NCBI GenBank assembly: GCA_002712645.1
Contig: PAUH01000043.1
Coordinates: 1-13,366, forward strand
Length of the DNA: 13,366 nucleotides
Reading direction: 5' to 3'
From: Methanobacteriota archaeon
GTDB taxonomy: Archaea; Thermoplasmatota; Poseidoniia; Poseidoniales; Thalassarchaeaceae
Shown here: piece after piece, positions 1-8,615 of the stretch
How the letters are laid out: the number at the start of each line of letters is the position of its first letter
Numbering within the stretch: the first letter of the stretch is position 1
Notes under the pieces: generated by a model
What the model was told of the DNA's origin: nothing
Seen by the model: only the letters and a program-made list of their open reading frames with translations
The model's database searches: none
Program-made: the position numbers and the translations under genes

Positions 1-18
1 ATCGAGGTTCTAGGGGAC

Positions 19-474
19 ATGGACTCCGTTGACGAATCTTGTTGGAAGGGTAGGACTCTCCCCCTCAATGAACAATCTTTCAATGACCTGGCTAAGTCGA
101 TTGAACAACTGATGGATAGGGGATTCGAGGAAATTGAGATTGTCGGAGCGGATGGAGGGGACCCCAGTCACATTCTCGGAAACTGGGGTTCCATGAACGA
201 CGCCCCCCCAGGGGCAAGGATCAGAATCCATCACGATGAGCAAGTCTCTACCAGAATCCACCCAGATGACGGAGAGTTCTCCGCTGAATTCGAAGAAGGG
301 GAGGTATTCTCAGTTTTCGCTATTGGGCCTGGAAAGGTTTGGATCTCAGGAGCGAGATGGGAGATAGATGGAGAAAACCTAGTTCTCTCATCGAGGGGAC
401 TGCACAATGAGGGGACGGGGGATATCGTGAAAATCAAGGGAGAAGGAGTCTTGTTGTTGATCTCCGAGCGCTGA
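19..474 (+). CDS. Unrecognised small soluble protein (possibly 5'-partial)
   Basis: I do not recognise the family. The 151-aa product is acidic and has no signal peptide or membrane segment. Its N-terminal third looks helical (around FNDLAKSIEQLMDRGFEE) and the C-terminal half looks like short beta strands (VFSVFAIGPGKVWISG, then ENLVLSSRG and GVLLLIS), so a small alpha/beta fold is likely. The ATG at 19 is the first in frame, but the frame stays open to base 1, so the true start could lie outside the window. The TGA stop ends 2 nt before the stop of the convergent AI-2E gene. Codon use resembles the neighbouring prokaryotic genes. That it is a gene is likely; its function is unknown. Confidence 0.72.
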   Translation: MDSVDESCWKGRTLPLNEQSFNDLAKSIEQLMDRGFEEIEIVGADGGDPSHILGNWGSMNDAPPGARIRIHHDEQVSTRIHPDDGEFSAEFEEGEVFSVFAIGPGKVWISGARWEIDGENLVLSSRGLHNEGTGDIVKIKGEGVLLLISER

Positions 475-476
475 CT

Positions 477-1580
477 CTACTCTTCCTCATGGACCTTCAT
501 TGCGAGCATTAGTGCGATTGGCCGGGTCCTCTCGTCCTCCTCAAGTGCGATTCGTGCGATGATCATGATTGGGACTCCGATAATAGCGCCGGAGATGCCC
601 CAGACAGAAGCGCTTACCATCACGGTGAGTAGCAGGACTAGAGGAGAAATCCCTAGCCTCTGGCCAGAGAGATTAGGCTCGATAAATGACCCAAAGAGTT
701 GCTGGTTCCCGATAAGAAGGGCGCCTAACAACAATGCCTGAAGGGGATCGAGCACTATCAATGCAATCATCATCGGAGGCAAGGTAGCGAGGATCGCACC
801 TAGAATCGGGATGAAGTCTAGCAAGAAGCAAAGGACCCCGAACAAAAACCAACCCGGGATACCCATGAACCATAGTAGAAATGACAGCACTATTGCCTGA
901 CCAGCGCTACAAGTAGCCTTCGAAATAACGTATGTAGAAATCGCCTCAGAAGAGTTTGAGACTATCGTTCTGACCCTGCCATAAGATCCTGGAAAGGCCG
1001 CCTTGAACCTCCCTGGAAGGCTCTTCTCCTCAAGAATAAGGAATATCACGAAGACTGCCACAGTTACCATCGTGGTCATGAATGAGGCTAGATCTGCGAG
1101 TATGTTGGTAGCGAAATCCTGAATGTTCTGCGGGTCCAGAACGTTCTCTATGGTTTCCTGGCTGGTAATCACATCCTCTAGACCGTAGAGGTTTGCCTCG
1201 CCTAGGTTGGTCCACTTCTCGTCGAATTTCTCTATCAGGCCGCCTTCCTTGTTCATCTCGTCCGTGAACTGGTCGATATTCCTATACAGAAGGATGGAGA
1301 TTCCGTAAGAGGCGAGGGCCCCCAACGCTAGGAGTACTCCGTAGGCCAGCATGGGCATCCTTGCAACAACATCGAAGCGCTGGATGAGGTATTGCTCTGG
1401 AGCTCTGATCAGGAAATAGAACAGAACCGCTATTGCCAGAGGCATTAGAATTGGTTTCAGATTTACCAGAACTAGATATCCCACCAGTGTGATAATCGCG
1501 AAGTTTGCGGTTGTCGCGCTATTCGACCTCCTAGGGTTTACTACTCTGTCTTCCACATACTCCGGAGAGAGGGTCAGCAA
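477..1580 (-). CDS. AI-2E family transporter (PF01594-type membrane protein)
   Basis: A 367-aa polytopic membrane protein of the AI-2E / YdiK / PerM family, whose members export small molecules or exchange ions; the substrate here cannot be told. Hydrophobic segments lie at about residues 26-58 (two), 75-98, 163-183, 225-250, 252-277, 279-295 and 312-345. A soluble helical loop (about 100-160) separates the N- and C-terminal membrane halves, as is usual in the family. The hallmark DFIPILGA sits at 255-262, followed by GNQQLFGSFIEPNLSGQRLG and WGISGAIIGVP. Length is normal (family about 340-380 aa). The start is TTG directly after an in-frame TGA, with a GGGGA Shine-Dalgarno-like stretch 5 nt upstream; a GTG at codon 9 is the alternative. 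It lies 23 nt downstream of the GT4 gene on the same strand, so the two probably form an operon. Confidence 0.9.
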   Translation of the reverse strand: MLTLSPEYVEDRVVNPRRSNSATTANFAIITLVGYLVLVNLKPILMPLAIAVLFYFLIRAPEQYLIQRFDVVARMPMLAYGVLLALGALASYGISILLYRNIDQFTDEMNKEGGLIEKFDEKWTNLGEANLYGLEDVITSQETIENVLDPQNIQDFATNILADLASFMTTMVTVAVFVIFLILEEKSLPGRFKAAFPGSYGRVRTIVSNSSEAISTYVISKATCSAGQAIVLSFLLWFMGIPGWFLFGVLCFLLDFIPILGAILATLPPMMIALIVLDPLQALLLGALLIGNQQLFGSFIEPNLSGQRLGISPLVLLLTVMVSASVWGISGAIIGVPIMIIARIALEEDERTRPIALMLAMKVHEEE

Positions 1581-1603
1581 TCAAGAGTTTCCCCGATTTT
1601 GAT

Positions 1604-2833
1604 TCAACGACATGCTCGGGCATAAACCTCTAGGAATCTCTCGGCGTTCCCATCGAGAGTGAATCTCTCCAAGACCCTCTGCCTGCCTTCAGCTCCCTTC
1701 TGAAGAAGGATCTCATTCGACGAAAGCTCGGAGGATATCACTTCAGAAAGCGAGTCGACCGATCCAATCTCGAAGAGCGCCCCCACTCTGGAGTCAACCA
1801 TCTCCGGAAGAGGTCCGTGGTCCACTGTAACCACGGGAGTCCCGGAACTCATTGCCTCCAGAGGGATTAGTCCTTGTCCTTCATAGTATGACGGGTAAAC
1901 GACTAGGTCGGCGGCCCTATACATCTCGGAAATTCCTTCGAAATCCATTCCAGATTCTATCGTAACTCTATTGCTGATGCCGAGTCTCGAAGCCATGCGA
2001 TTCAGCCTTCGACGCAGCGATCCTCTGCCGATTATTACCAAGTGAGAGTCAGTGGACTCGGCCACCTTTGAGAAAGAGCGCAGCAACAAACCGTGACCCT
2101 TCCGCGCTGCTAGCCTTCCGACGGCTAGCAACAGTTTGACTCCGGTACCAATTCCGTAACGCTTCCTGATCTCACTCAGATTATGCGTTTCTGATTCGCT
2201 ATCGAGATGCATGGGGACGAACATGCCCGTGTCAACACCCCAGTGTACAACCTCGCAGTCCCAATCGGGAGGAGCGGAATACCTTGATTCCAGATCTAGC
2301 TTTGTAGCCTCTGAGTTTGGAACTATCACAGAGGATTTCCGGATTGCCGACCTCTCGAAGTTTGAGTACCTCCCTGCCATGAAGCGTATCGCGATATCGT
2401 TAGGATTGGACCAAACTGCCGGTTCCCCGTATCTTGCTGCTAAAGTTAAGCCATCCCTCTCACCGAGCCATGTACCATGCATCGAAGATACTACTGGGGC
2501 TACTTCGCTGATGCATCTGTCGAACTGAGAGTCGTTCCAAGATACCATGGGGCAATGGAGATGAACAACATCGACTGGGTTCTCGGAATTGAGGCGGACT
2601 AGAGCTTTGAGGGCTGACCTACCGTAAGATCTGGTGAATTCCAATGGAACCTTCAACCACGGAACCTCGATTATCTCTACATTTTTCATACGCGGAGGTT
2701 CACTCCTAGATTTCCTAGTAATGACTGAGATCATATGGCCCATGTCTGCCAATCTTGATGATAGATGGTACACAGTTGAGCCCATTCCCCCCCAACGAGG
2801 AGGATACTCTCCGGAAATCATAGCGACATGCAT
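1604..2833 (-). CDS. Glycosyltransferase family 4 (GT-B fold)
   Basis: A 409-aa retaining GT-B glycosyltransferase of the GT4 / Glycos_transf_1 type, expected to move a sugar from a nucleotide sugar to a lipid, glycan or protein acceptor at the inner face of the membrane. The N-terminal domain opens with GEYPPRWGGMGS (8-19), the glycine-rich loop of these enzymes, and contains VVHLH (89-93). The C-terminal donor domain has AVGRLAARKGHGLLL (237-251), VIIGRGSLRRRL (266-277) and the E-x7-E motif at E318/E326 in YYEGQGLIPLEAM. No membrane segment is seen. I chose the ATG at 2833 (GGGGAG 4 nt upstream); a TTG four codons earlier (2845) would also be open. It is divergent from the GT2 gene and heads the operon with the AI-2E gene. 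Donor and acceptor cannot be read from sequence. Confidence 0.92.
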   Translation of the reverse strand: MHVAMISGEYPPRWGGMGSTVYHLSSRLADMGHMISVITRKSRSEPPRMKNVEIIEVPWLKVPLEFTRSYGRSALKALVRLNSENPVDVVHLHCPMVSWNDSQFDRCISEVAPVVSSMHGTWLGERDGLTLAARYGEPAVWSNPNDIAIRFMAGRYSNFERSAIRKSSVIVPNSEATKLDLESRYSAPPDWDCEVVHWGVDTGMFVPMHLDSESETHNLSEIRKRYGIGTGVKLLLAVGRLAARKGHGLLLRSFSKVAESTDSHLVIIGRGSLRRRLNRMASRLGISNRVTIESGMDFEGISEMYRAADLVVYPSYYEGQGLIPLEAMSSGTPVVTVDHGPLPEMVDSRVGALFEIGSVDSLSEVISSELSSNEILLQKGAEGRQRVLERFTLDGNAERFLEVYARACR

Positions 2834-2861
2834 GTTGCTCCCCAATAAACCGGTTCGGGGC

Positions 2862-2892
2862 GTTATTATTGAAGAGAGCGGGAGTTATAATC
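2862..2892. promoter_or_regulatory. Candidate divergent archaeal promoter elements (GT4 / GT2)
   Basis: The gap between the two divergent glycosyltransferase starts holds two AT-rich boxes in otherwise mixed sequence. On the minus strand ATAATAAC (2862-2869) lies about 30 nt before the GT4 ATG, the distance expected for a leaderless or nearly leaderless archaeal transcript. TTATAATC (2885-2892) lies about 43-50 nt before the GT2 ATG and could serve it with a leader of about 20 nt. These are by-eye matches to the archaeal TATA consensus only; no transcript start is known. Confidence 0.35.
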
Positions 2893-2934
2893 ACTACAAT
2901 GGTTCAAAAATAGGTCCTTTTTAGACAAATCCCC

Positions 2935-3669
2935 ATGGAAGGACCATTGCCTGTGCACGTCACGGTCGTAATACCGACTAGGAACGAGGAGGAGGCCATA
3001 GTGGATACCATCCGATCGGTACCGAACGACGGTTGGTGCCAGAAGCTGGACTTCTTGGTGATTGATGGCAATTCAGAGGATAGGACTAGAGAGCTGGCAG
3101 AGCAAGAGGGAGCCACAGTTTACCTTGAGGGGAGAAAGGGGTACGGGAGAGCCTACAGGACAGGTTTCCAGATGGCTCCCGGACAAGTTATTGTGACCAT
3201 GGATGCAGATTGTACGTATCCGGGGGAAGAGGTTCCTGAATTAGTTCGAAGACTGGTCGAGGATGACTTGCAGTTCATCACCTGCGACCGCCTAAGGAAG
3301 GCGGAAGATGGTGCTATGTCTGGCCTACACGGATTCGGGAACTGGGCACTTTCGTTCACGGCTAGGATGCTTTTCTTCTATGGAATTCACGACTCCCAAT
3401 CTGGAATGTGGGTCTTCTGGAAGAAAATCATGGAGAACCCCAGGATGCGACCTACCAACGACGGTATGCCCCTCTCTGAGGAGATGAAGATCAATGCGAG
3501 GAGGTGCTTCGGACGGTCCAAGGCGGTTGAGGTTTCAGTCCCATACCGCACTAGGGTGGGGCAGGCCGAGATTAGCACGTGGGGTGACGGTTGGAAGAAC
3601 TTCAAGTTCCTGTTCGCCAAGAGAATGGGGATGAACAGAGAGAGGACGGCCTGGGGACCAGAGAATTAG
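2935..3669 (+). CDS. Glycosyltransferase family 2, DPM1-like (GT-A fold)
   Basis: A 244-aa inverting GT-A glycosyltransferase resembling dolichyl/polyprenyl-phosphate mannosyl- or glucosyltransferases (DPM1/DPG type), which load a sugar on a polyprenyl phosphate carrier used for protein or surface glycosylation. The nucleotide-binding start VTVVIPTRNEEEA (9-21) is followed by FLVIDGNSEDRTREL (40-54), GRKGYGRAYRTG (66-77) and the metal-binding DxD as MDADCTYP (D90, D92). DSQSGMWVF (around 153-161) and the SEEMKINA segment resemble the acceptor loop. There are no C-terminal membrane helices, so it belongs to the short soluble/peripheral form. ATG at 2935 is the first reasonable start. Its TAG shares bases with the TAA of the convergent surface-protein gene (overlap TTAG, 3666-3669). 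The family is secure; the exact sugar is inferred. Confidence 0.92.
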   Translation: MEGPLPVHVTVVIPTRNEEEAIVDTIRSVPNDGWCQKLDFLVIDGNSEDRTRELAEQEGATVYLEGRKGYGRAYRTGFQMAPGQVIVTMDADCTYPGEEVPELVRRLVEDDLQFITCDRLRKAEDGAMSGLHGFGNWALSFTARMLFFYGIHDSQSGMWVFWKKIMENPRMRPTNDGMPLSEEMKINARRCFGRSKAVEVSVPYRTRVGQAEISTWGDGWKNFKFLFAKRMGMNRERTAWGPEN

Positions 3670-6600
3670 TCCTCGGAGTCGAACTCCTCGTCCAATTCTC
3701 TGGGATCGAAGGATGACCAGGACTCGATTATCTCCATGTCCTTCGCGATCTCCGCCATTCTTGCTCGACTGTAAGCCACCCCTGCCATCGAGAGTGAAAC
3801 TATCGCGATCACCAAGACGGGGATTCCGAAGGAAGAGATCCATGAATCTAGGCCACCGTTGCCAGATTCCTCGATGGGGACTGTGTGTACCTGAGCGGGA
3901 CTGACCAAATCGCCATCGATCGCGAACACCTCCACCCTTGCCCAAGACCCTCCCGTGACCACCCATGAGAATCTTGATGTCCAAATCCCATCACCAACTA
4001 CCGAGTCTCCGTTAGTCCCATCGTCATAGAAGTACATGGCAACTGACTTCCCTCCGGAAATTAACTCACCTCGAACCGTTTCGGTGGTTCCATCTGCGTC
4101 CTGGACCCTTACTGTTGTAGTGACCTCTGTGGGGACTCCGTCCTCCACCCTGAGTACTGAGACCATCAGATCGAATACTTCCGGAGAGCTTGATCCAATG
4201 GTGAGGTTTACTGACGCGACGGATACGTCCCCCCTGGAGTCCTGGACCAGCAAGTCTATCCTTACGGGTCCGGGTTGGAACGTCATTTCTAGAGTCGTGC
4301 TGTCACTTACTAGAGATCCGTCGATTCTCCACTCATAGAGTACGATATCGTTGTCGTAATCGAACGATTCTGTTCCGATAAGAGTCGCTGCTTGGCCCGG
4401 AGGGAGGTACTGCCCATCCGACATTCCAGAAATTACGGCCACGGGTCCCGTCTCCAGGACGGTGATCGTCTGTTGGTGTATCCTCTCCTTGCCATTCTGA
4501 TCGATGAGCAGGAAGGTCAGGTTGTGGACTCCTGCTGTGAGGTAGTCACTGTACCAATATTCCGTGGACTTGGAGTCTAGAATAGGGCCCTGAAGATCTG
4601 AAGACACTGAGACTGAGAACTCGTCACCGTCCATGTCAACAGATCTCCTGAAGTCGAATAGAACGGGAAGGTTCGAGTGTACCTGAACGTCTGGTATCGG
4701 AGAGTCGAGAACTAGCAATGGTGCAGAGTCAGAGACGTATATCTCGATCTGGTCAGATACTGGACCACTCCCATCGTCCAAAGTAAGTGAGATAAGATGC
4801 GTACCTGCTTGTAATCTGGTGTTTAGCTCCCAATCAGTTCCAAGAGGATCATCCACCTTGTCGGACTCCCAGAGGACTGAGACGAGGTCTCTGCTGGTAA
4901 TCGCAGTCGGATTGCAAAGTAGACCACTGCCATTTTCGGGGAGTTCGGAGCAAGAGAGGTCCCAATCTCCAGAACCAGTGGATTCTAGATTTATCAGCTC
5001 CGAAGAGTCAGTGTAAATACCCGAGATAGGGTTGGAAATCAGTACGTTAGGGAGGGAGTTAGACACTTGGAGGATCTCTGAGTACACATTCCACTGTCCT
5101 ACGTGTTCCTCCCTAGTGTCACTTGCCCTCATGGTGATGGTGTGGACGCCCTTGCTCAGGGTTCCAGTCCATTCGGAGAGTTCCGGCGAGGTCCCTTCAG
5201 CAAGTAGTCCATCTATATCGCTGTGAAACTCGAATCTGACTGCGTCCCCCTCCGGGTCCGTGGTATCAGAACCTGTAAGTGCCACCCAATCTGAAGAGGT
5301 CTCCCCTGTTCGAGAGATTTCCATGACCGGGATAGGGATTTCATTGTACAACTCGACATTGAATGTCCATGATTCTACAGGATTAACCCCATCCCATGCA
5401 TTTACTGAGACGCTGAAAGAGGCAGCATCGGAATTCCTGAAAGACCTGACAATCTGCAACGGACAATGGGGGTTATCCGGGTCAGGATCCGGGTCAGACT
5501 CGTAAGAGGCTGAGGCCCAGCACCAAAGCTGATCTTCCTCAGGGTCGAAAGTCCCGGTGAGATCTATGGTGACGTTGGCGGTTTCTCCGAGGTATAGAGT
5601 CCCCCAGGAGGTAATTGGTGGCGAGGTCCCGACATTCATAACGGGTGGTAGGTTGATCAGCTCAATTGTACGAGTCTCATTGACGCAGTGCCCTTCTGAG
5701 TCGCATACTTCCAGTGTTATTGACTGGCTCCCATCCCTCAGGCAAGGCTCCGTCTGGTTCTGGTTTGCGATGAATAGAGATGCGTTGCTGGATACAATAG
5801 AGCAAGAGGCTGAGAAATCCCCGTCTATGCTACTAGCCCAACTGTAGGTTAGCTCATCGAAGTCTAGATCCCAACTCTTTCTAGCATCGAATACTATCTC
5901 GCTTCCGCTGGAGTACTCGGACTCATCAGAAGGAGAGTCCCAAAGGATGAACGGAGGCTGGTTACTCAGTTCGACCTGACAGAAAACCGTCGAGTCGCTG
6001 TCCAATTGTGTTGGCTCTGAGGTGTTGTGCACCTCATCATATGTACAGCCTACATATGCTGTGTTAATGTTGGACCAGCCTTGGATGGCTGTCCAGCGTT
6101 CACCGATAAATGGGCCATATGAGAATCTGCCCTCGTATGGCTGAGTCGCATTGACATCGCTCTCGAACTGATCAAAGGAGATATTTACAGAGGCCATTGG
6201 GATATTGAGGAGATTCTGATTGATTGTGTGAACATCGAGCATCCACATGATATCCACTATGACGTCGTCCTCGGAGCTCTCCGGGGTGAGAATCGGGTCT
6301 GAAGAAATCCAACGGAGATGGGAACTTGTGTTCAGGGAGAATGAGCTTTCGGAGCCAGTGCGAGTTTCTAGTGAGGAGTCGGTGAAGTTGACTGTGCTGA
6401 TATCTATCCATGGGAGGTTATCGCAAAACAAGGAGATGCCTGTCACTCTCAACTCGGTATGCGAGTGCAGGTCCAAACAGTGGGAAGGACTGTCCCAGAT
6501 GACGCTGTCAGAGAAGGATGAAGGATTGGACCCTCGAGCCTTCCAGTACATCCCCCCTCCATCCCCGCTGAGGTCAAGTCCGCTGATCTGGGCATCCACC

Positions 6601-8288
6601 CCCTCTAGCCATACGGAGTAGTTGGAGGAGGGAGAGTTGATCGCTATGTCGTCTAGGATGACAATGCCTGGGAACAGGTTTCCAGTGTTGTCGATATCCA
6701 AGGATGGTTCCGAGAGTGCACCCTCGATGGTTGTGGATATCAGCTGTATATCGATGCTGTCCCTGATCACTATCCCTCTCTGATCCCCGTCCGAGGAGCA
6801 AGAGTGGCAGGTCACATTTTTTCCACCGCTCATCACATAGTTCGACTCCTGGAAGTAGAGCCCGGCTGATTCTGGTGAGCCTATGCCGTTCCCGGACGTG
6901 TGTACGAAGGATAACTCGACGTTACTAGAATCTGATACTGAAACTCCGCTACCAGCATTTTCCTCGCTGAGCAGATACTCTACCCGAGGGTGGAATTCCA
7001 CGAAAGAGACTCCATTGGCAGCATTTCCGCTGATTGTCCAGTTACTGCCAATGACGCCTCCCTTGGCCATCACGACTCCGGCTCCTGTGGAGTTCTGAAC
7101 TACCAGATTCGATACCTCTGCCGGGCCCTTACTGGTCCAACTGGTGCTTCTGAATAGCAATCCTGCTCCCTCATGAGGCTTGGAAGGAGACTCCGGGCCA
7201 TTGTTTCGTATTGTCACATTTGACAGCGAGGTCGAGGAGTCGGCGGTGTAAGCCCGGACACCCACAATCGCGTTTTCCTCTATCACAGCATCCTCGATTC
7301 TGGCTCCCGATGTGTTGATGTCGAAGGCTGCGCCAATTCCGAGACCTGGCGTCTTCGCATTAGGTCCGCCTGTCCCCCTGATTTCCAGACCGGAGAAGAT
7401 GGCATTAGTCTGCAGGTTCGAGTAGTTGGTGTGATCGTAGCGCTCGACCAGTACGCCTCTGTACTGACAGTCCTCTACTTTCGTGTCTAGGAAGGTCGGT
7501 CGTGTTGTGGTGTCGGATATATGCCTGACAATGATCCCGTTGTCCGACCTAGTGATGTTGGAGTCGGTGAAGAGGGGGATCGAGTCCTCAATCCAAATAC
7601 CTGCCGCAGCAGCCATGGTCGCACCGGAGATGTTGTGGACGGAGACTCCGCTCCAGAGGCCTCCTGAGTTGAACCAGAGGTTGACGCCTCTGGTAACCAG
7701 ATTCCCGATGCTAGCCCCCTGTACTATGGGTGCTGAGGAGGCCCCTGACGAGATTCCTATTCCGTACCTCCATGTGGATGAGGTCCCATGAATTTCCTGT
7801 CCACCTCCATCTATCACGATATCCCTGATGGTCGGAGATGCCCCATCGAAAAGATCGACTGCTACTCTGTCCGCATCGAACACGTGTAGGTTGCTAATCA
7901 CGGGGTTACTACCGTAGATGGTGATCCCGTACTCCCCACCTGTGATGGTGAGGTTGTCGATGGTAGAGCCCAGATTGTTCGAACTGGAATTGAATATCAG
8001 GCCTCTGTGATCGCCTGAAATGGACTCTACGGTCACTGGCGAGGATTCTGTCCCCTCGATGGAAATCCTGCCGTCAACACCTAGGCGTTCCCCATCCCCA
8101 AGTAGAATTGATGTCCCGGCCTGTATGACCAGAACCTGGTTGGATTGGACAAGATAACCGTCAGGCAACGAGATTGTTCCGCTCCATACAGTCGTAGACC
8201 GCGTTAGACCCGCAGATGTCCCTGACAAAATCGGAGCCAGTAGTAGCATCAGGACAAGCGAGACTGCCAAGCGCATGGGCAATGCCAT
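3666..8288 (-). CDS. Giant secreted beta-helix / PKD-like surface protein with C-terminal anchor
   Basis: A 1540-aa exported protein from the ATG at 8288 (a TTG at 8294 and an ATG at 8276 are alternatives). Residues 1 to about 27 form a signal peptide (RLAVSLVLMLLLAPILSG then a small-residue stretch). About 30-640 is a right-handed parallel beta-helix with repeated strands such as ISNLHVFDADRVAVDLFDG and many xxNNG/SGN turns, as in NosD/pectate-lyase-like proteins. About 640-775 is beta-rich and unassigned, with paired cysteines. About 778-1370 holds roughly six Ig/PKD-like modules, each with a WDLDFDELTYSW- or FDPEEDQLWCW-type core. About 1370-1475 carries YDDGTNGDSVVGDGIW, a known surface-protein motif. 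A single membrane helix (about 1486-1506) and an acidic cytoplasmic tail ending EEFDSED follow. It probably stands on the cell surface and binds polymers, cells or ions; no catalytic residues can be assigned. It is rich in N-x-S/T sites, fitting the adjacent glycosyltransferases. Confidence 0.92.
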   Translation of the reverse strand: MALPMRLAVSLVLMLLLAPILSGTSAGLTRSTTVWSGTISLPDGYLVQSNQVLVIQAGTSILLGDGERLGVDGRISIEGTESSPVTVESISGDHRGLIFNSSSNNLGSTIDNLTITGGEYGITIYGSNPVISNLHVFDADRVAVDLFDGASPTIRDIVIDGGGQEIHGTSSTWRYGIGISSGASSAPIVQGASIGNLVTRGVNLWFNSGGLWSGVSVHNISGATMAAAAGIWIEDSIPLFTDSNITRSDNGIIVRHISDTTTRPTFLDTKVEDCQYRGVLVERYDHTNYSNLQTNAIFSGLEIRGTGGPNAKTPGLGIGAAFDINTSGARIEDAVIEENAIVGVRAYTADSSTSLSNVTIRNNGPESPSKPHEGAGLLFRSTSWTSKGPAEVSNLVVQNSTGAGVVMAKGGVIGSNWTISGNAANGVSFVEFHPRVEYLLSEENAGSGVSVSDSSNVELSFVHTSGNGIGSPESAGLYFQESNYVMSGGKNVTCHSCSSDGDQRGIVIRDSIDIQLISTTIEGALSEPSLDIDNTGNLFPGIVILDDIAINSPSSNYSVWLEGVDAQISGLDLSGDGGGMYWKARGSNPSSFSDSVIWDSPSHCLDLHSHTELRVTGISLFCDNLPWIDISTVNFTDSSLETRTGSESSFSLNTSSHLRWISSDPILTPESSEDDVIVDIMWMLDVHTINQNLLNIPMASVNISFDQFESDVNATQPYEGRFSYGPFIGERWTAIQGWSNINTAYVGCTYDEVHNTSEPTQLDSDSTVFCQVELSNQPPFILWDSPSDESEYSSGSEIVFDARKSWDLDFDELTYSWASSIDGDFSASCSIVSSNASLFIANQNQTEPCLRDGSQSITLEVCDSEGHCVNETRTIELINLPPVMNVGTSPPITSWGTLYLGETANVTIDLTGTFDPEEDQLWCWASASYESDPDPDPDNPHCPLQIVRSFRNSDAASFSVSVNAWDGVNPVESWTFNVELYNEIPIPVMEISRTGETSSDWVALTGSDTTDPEGDAVRFEFHSDIDGLLAEGTSPELSEWTGTLSKGVHTITMRASDTREEHVGQWNVYSEILQVSNSLPNVLISNPISGIYTDSSELINLESTGSGDWDLSCSELPENGSGLLCNPTAITSRDLVSVLWESDKVDDPLGTDWELNTRLQAGTHLISLTLDDGSGPVSDQIEIYVSDSAPLLVLDSPIPDVQVHSNLPVLFDFRRSVDMDGDEFSVSVSSDLQGPILDSKSTEYWYSDYLTAGVHNLTFLLIDQNGKERIHQQTITVLETGPVAVISGMSDGQYLPPGQAATLIGTESFDYDNDIVLYEWRIDGSLVSDSTTLEMTFQPGPVRIDLLVQDSRGDVSVASVNLTIGSSSPEVFDLMVSVLRVEDGVPTEVTTTVRVQDADGTTETVRGELISGGKSVAMYFYDDGTNGDSVVGDGIWTSRFSWVVTGGSWARVEVFAIDGDLVSPAQVHTVPIEESGNGGLDSWISSFGIPVLVIAIVSLSMAGVAYSRARMAEIAKDMEIIESWSSFDPRELDEEFDSED

Positions 8289-8302
8289 TCGCAATCAGGG
8301 TT

Positions 8303-8318
8303 AATGACTTGCGTCATT
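8303..8318. promoter_or_regulatory. Perfect inverted repeat in divergent promoter gap (candidate operator)
   Basis: AATGAC-TTGC-GTCATT is a perfect 6-bp inverted repeat with a 4-nt spacer, placed 15-30 nt upstream of the surface-protein ATG (8288) and about 62 nt upstream of the first Lrp-like ORF. If the surface gene is leaderless, the repeat covers its TATA/BRE region, where a bound regulator would block it. A further TTTGAC occurs at 8317-8322 and again at 8333-8338. Size and position fit an operator; the stem is too short and too exposed at its loop to argue for a terminator. A CATAAG box at 8350-8355, about 27 nt before the 8380 ATG, is a weak TATA candidate for the plus-strand pair. Confidence 0.35.
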
Positions 8319-8379
8319 TGACCCATACTTAGTTTGACACAGTAGGAGTCATAAGCGTCCAGATGGGCGGAACGTTCGA

Positions 8380-8613
8380 ATGGCACTGGCTTGGATATTG
8401 ATATCCTGCTCCCCAGGACGCGAGAGGGACGTTTACCTTCAACTTCTAGAAATGGAATCCGTGTCGGAGGTGTCTGTGGTTTATGGCGAGTTGGACCTGG
8501 TTGCGAGGATAGACTTCGAGAGCGAGAAGGAGATGTCGCGGACCCTGATTGAGGAGATGAGACACGTGGAAGGGGTCAGGAAGACAGAGACATTGATCGC
8601 GGTGGAGGTGTAG
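8380..8613 (+). CDS. Stand-alone Lrp/AsnC effector-binding (RAM) domain protein 1
   Basis: A 77-aa protein that is only the C-terminal ligand-binding domain (RAM / AsnC_trans_reg, PF01037) of Lrp/AsnC regulators; no helix-turn-helix is present. The beta-alpha-beta-beta-alpha-beta order is visible: ALAWILISCSPG (strand 1 and turn), the helix VYLQLLEME, then VSEVSVVYGELDLVARIDF with the G-x-x-D turn typical of the family, a second helix and TETLIAVEV as the last strand. Such domains assemble into dimers or higher rings and bind amino acids or other small ligands between subunits. It starts with ATG, is followed after 2 nt by a same-size paralogue, and is divergent from the surface-protein gene. 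It could work with a partner transcription factor, but it cannot bind DNA by the usual Lrp mode alone. Confidence 0.85.
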   Translation: MALAWILISCSPGRERDVYLQLLEMESVSEVSVVYGELDLVARIDFESEKEMSRTLIEEMRHVEGVRKTETLIAVEV

Positions 8614-8615
8614 AG

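Noticed and set aside
5470..5500. A GGGTCAGGATCC-type direct repeat within the surface-protein gene.
   Set aside because: It is the codon repeat for a short Asp-Pro run in the protein, not a separate DNA element.
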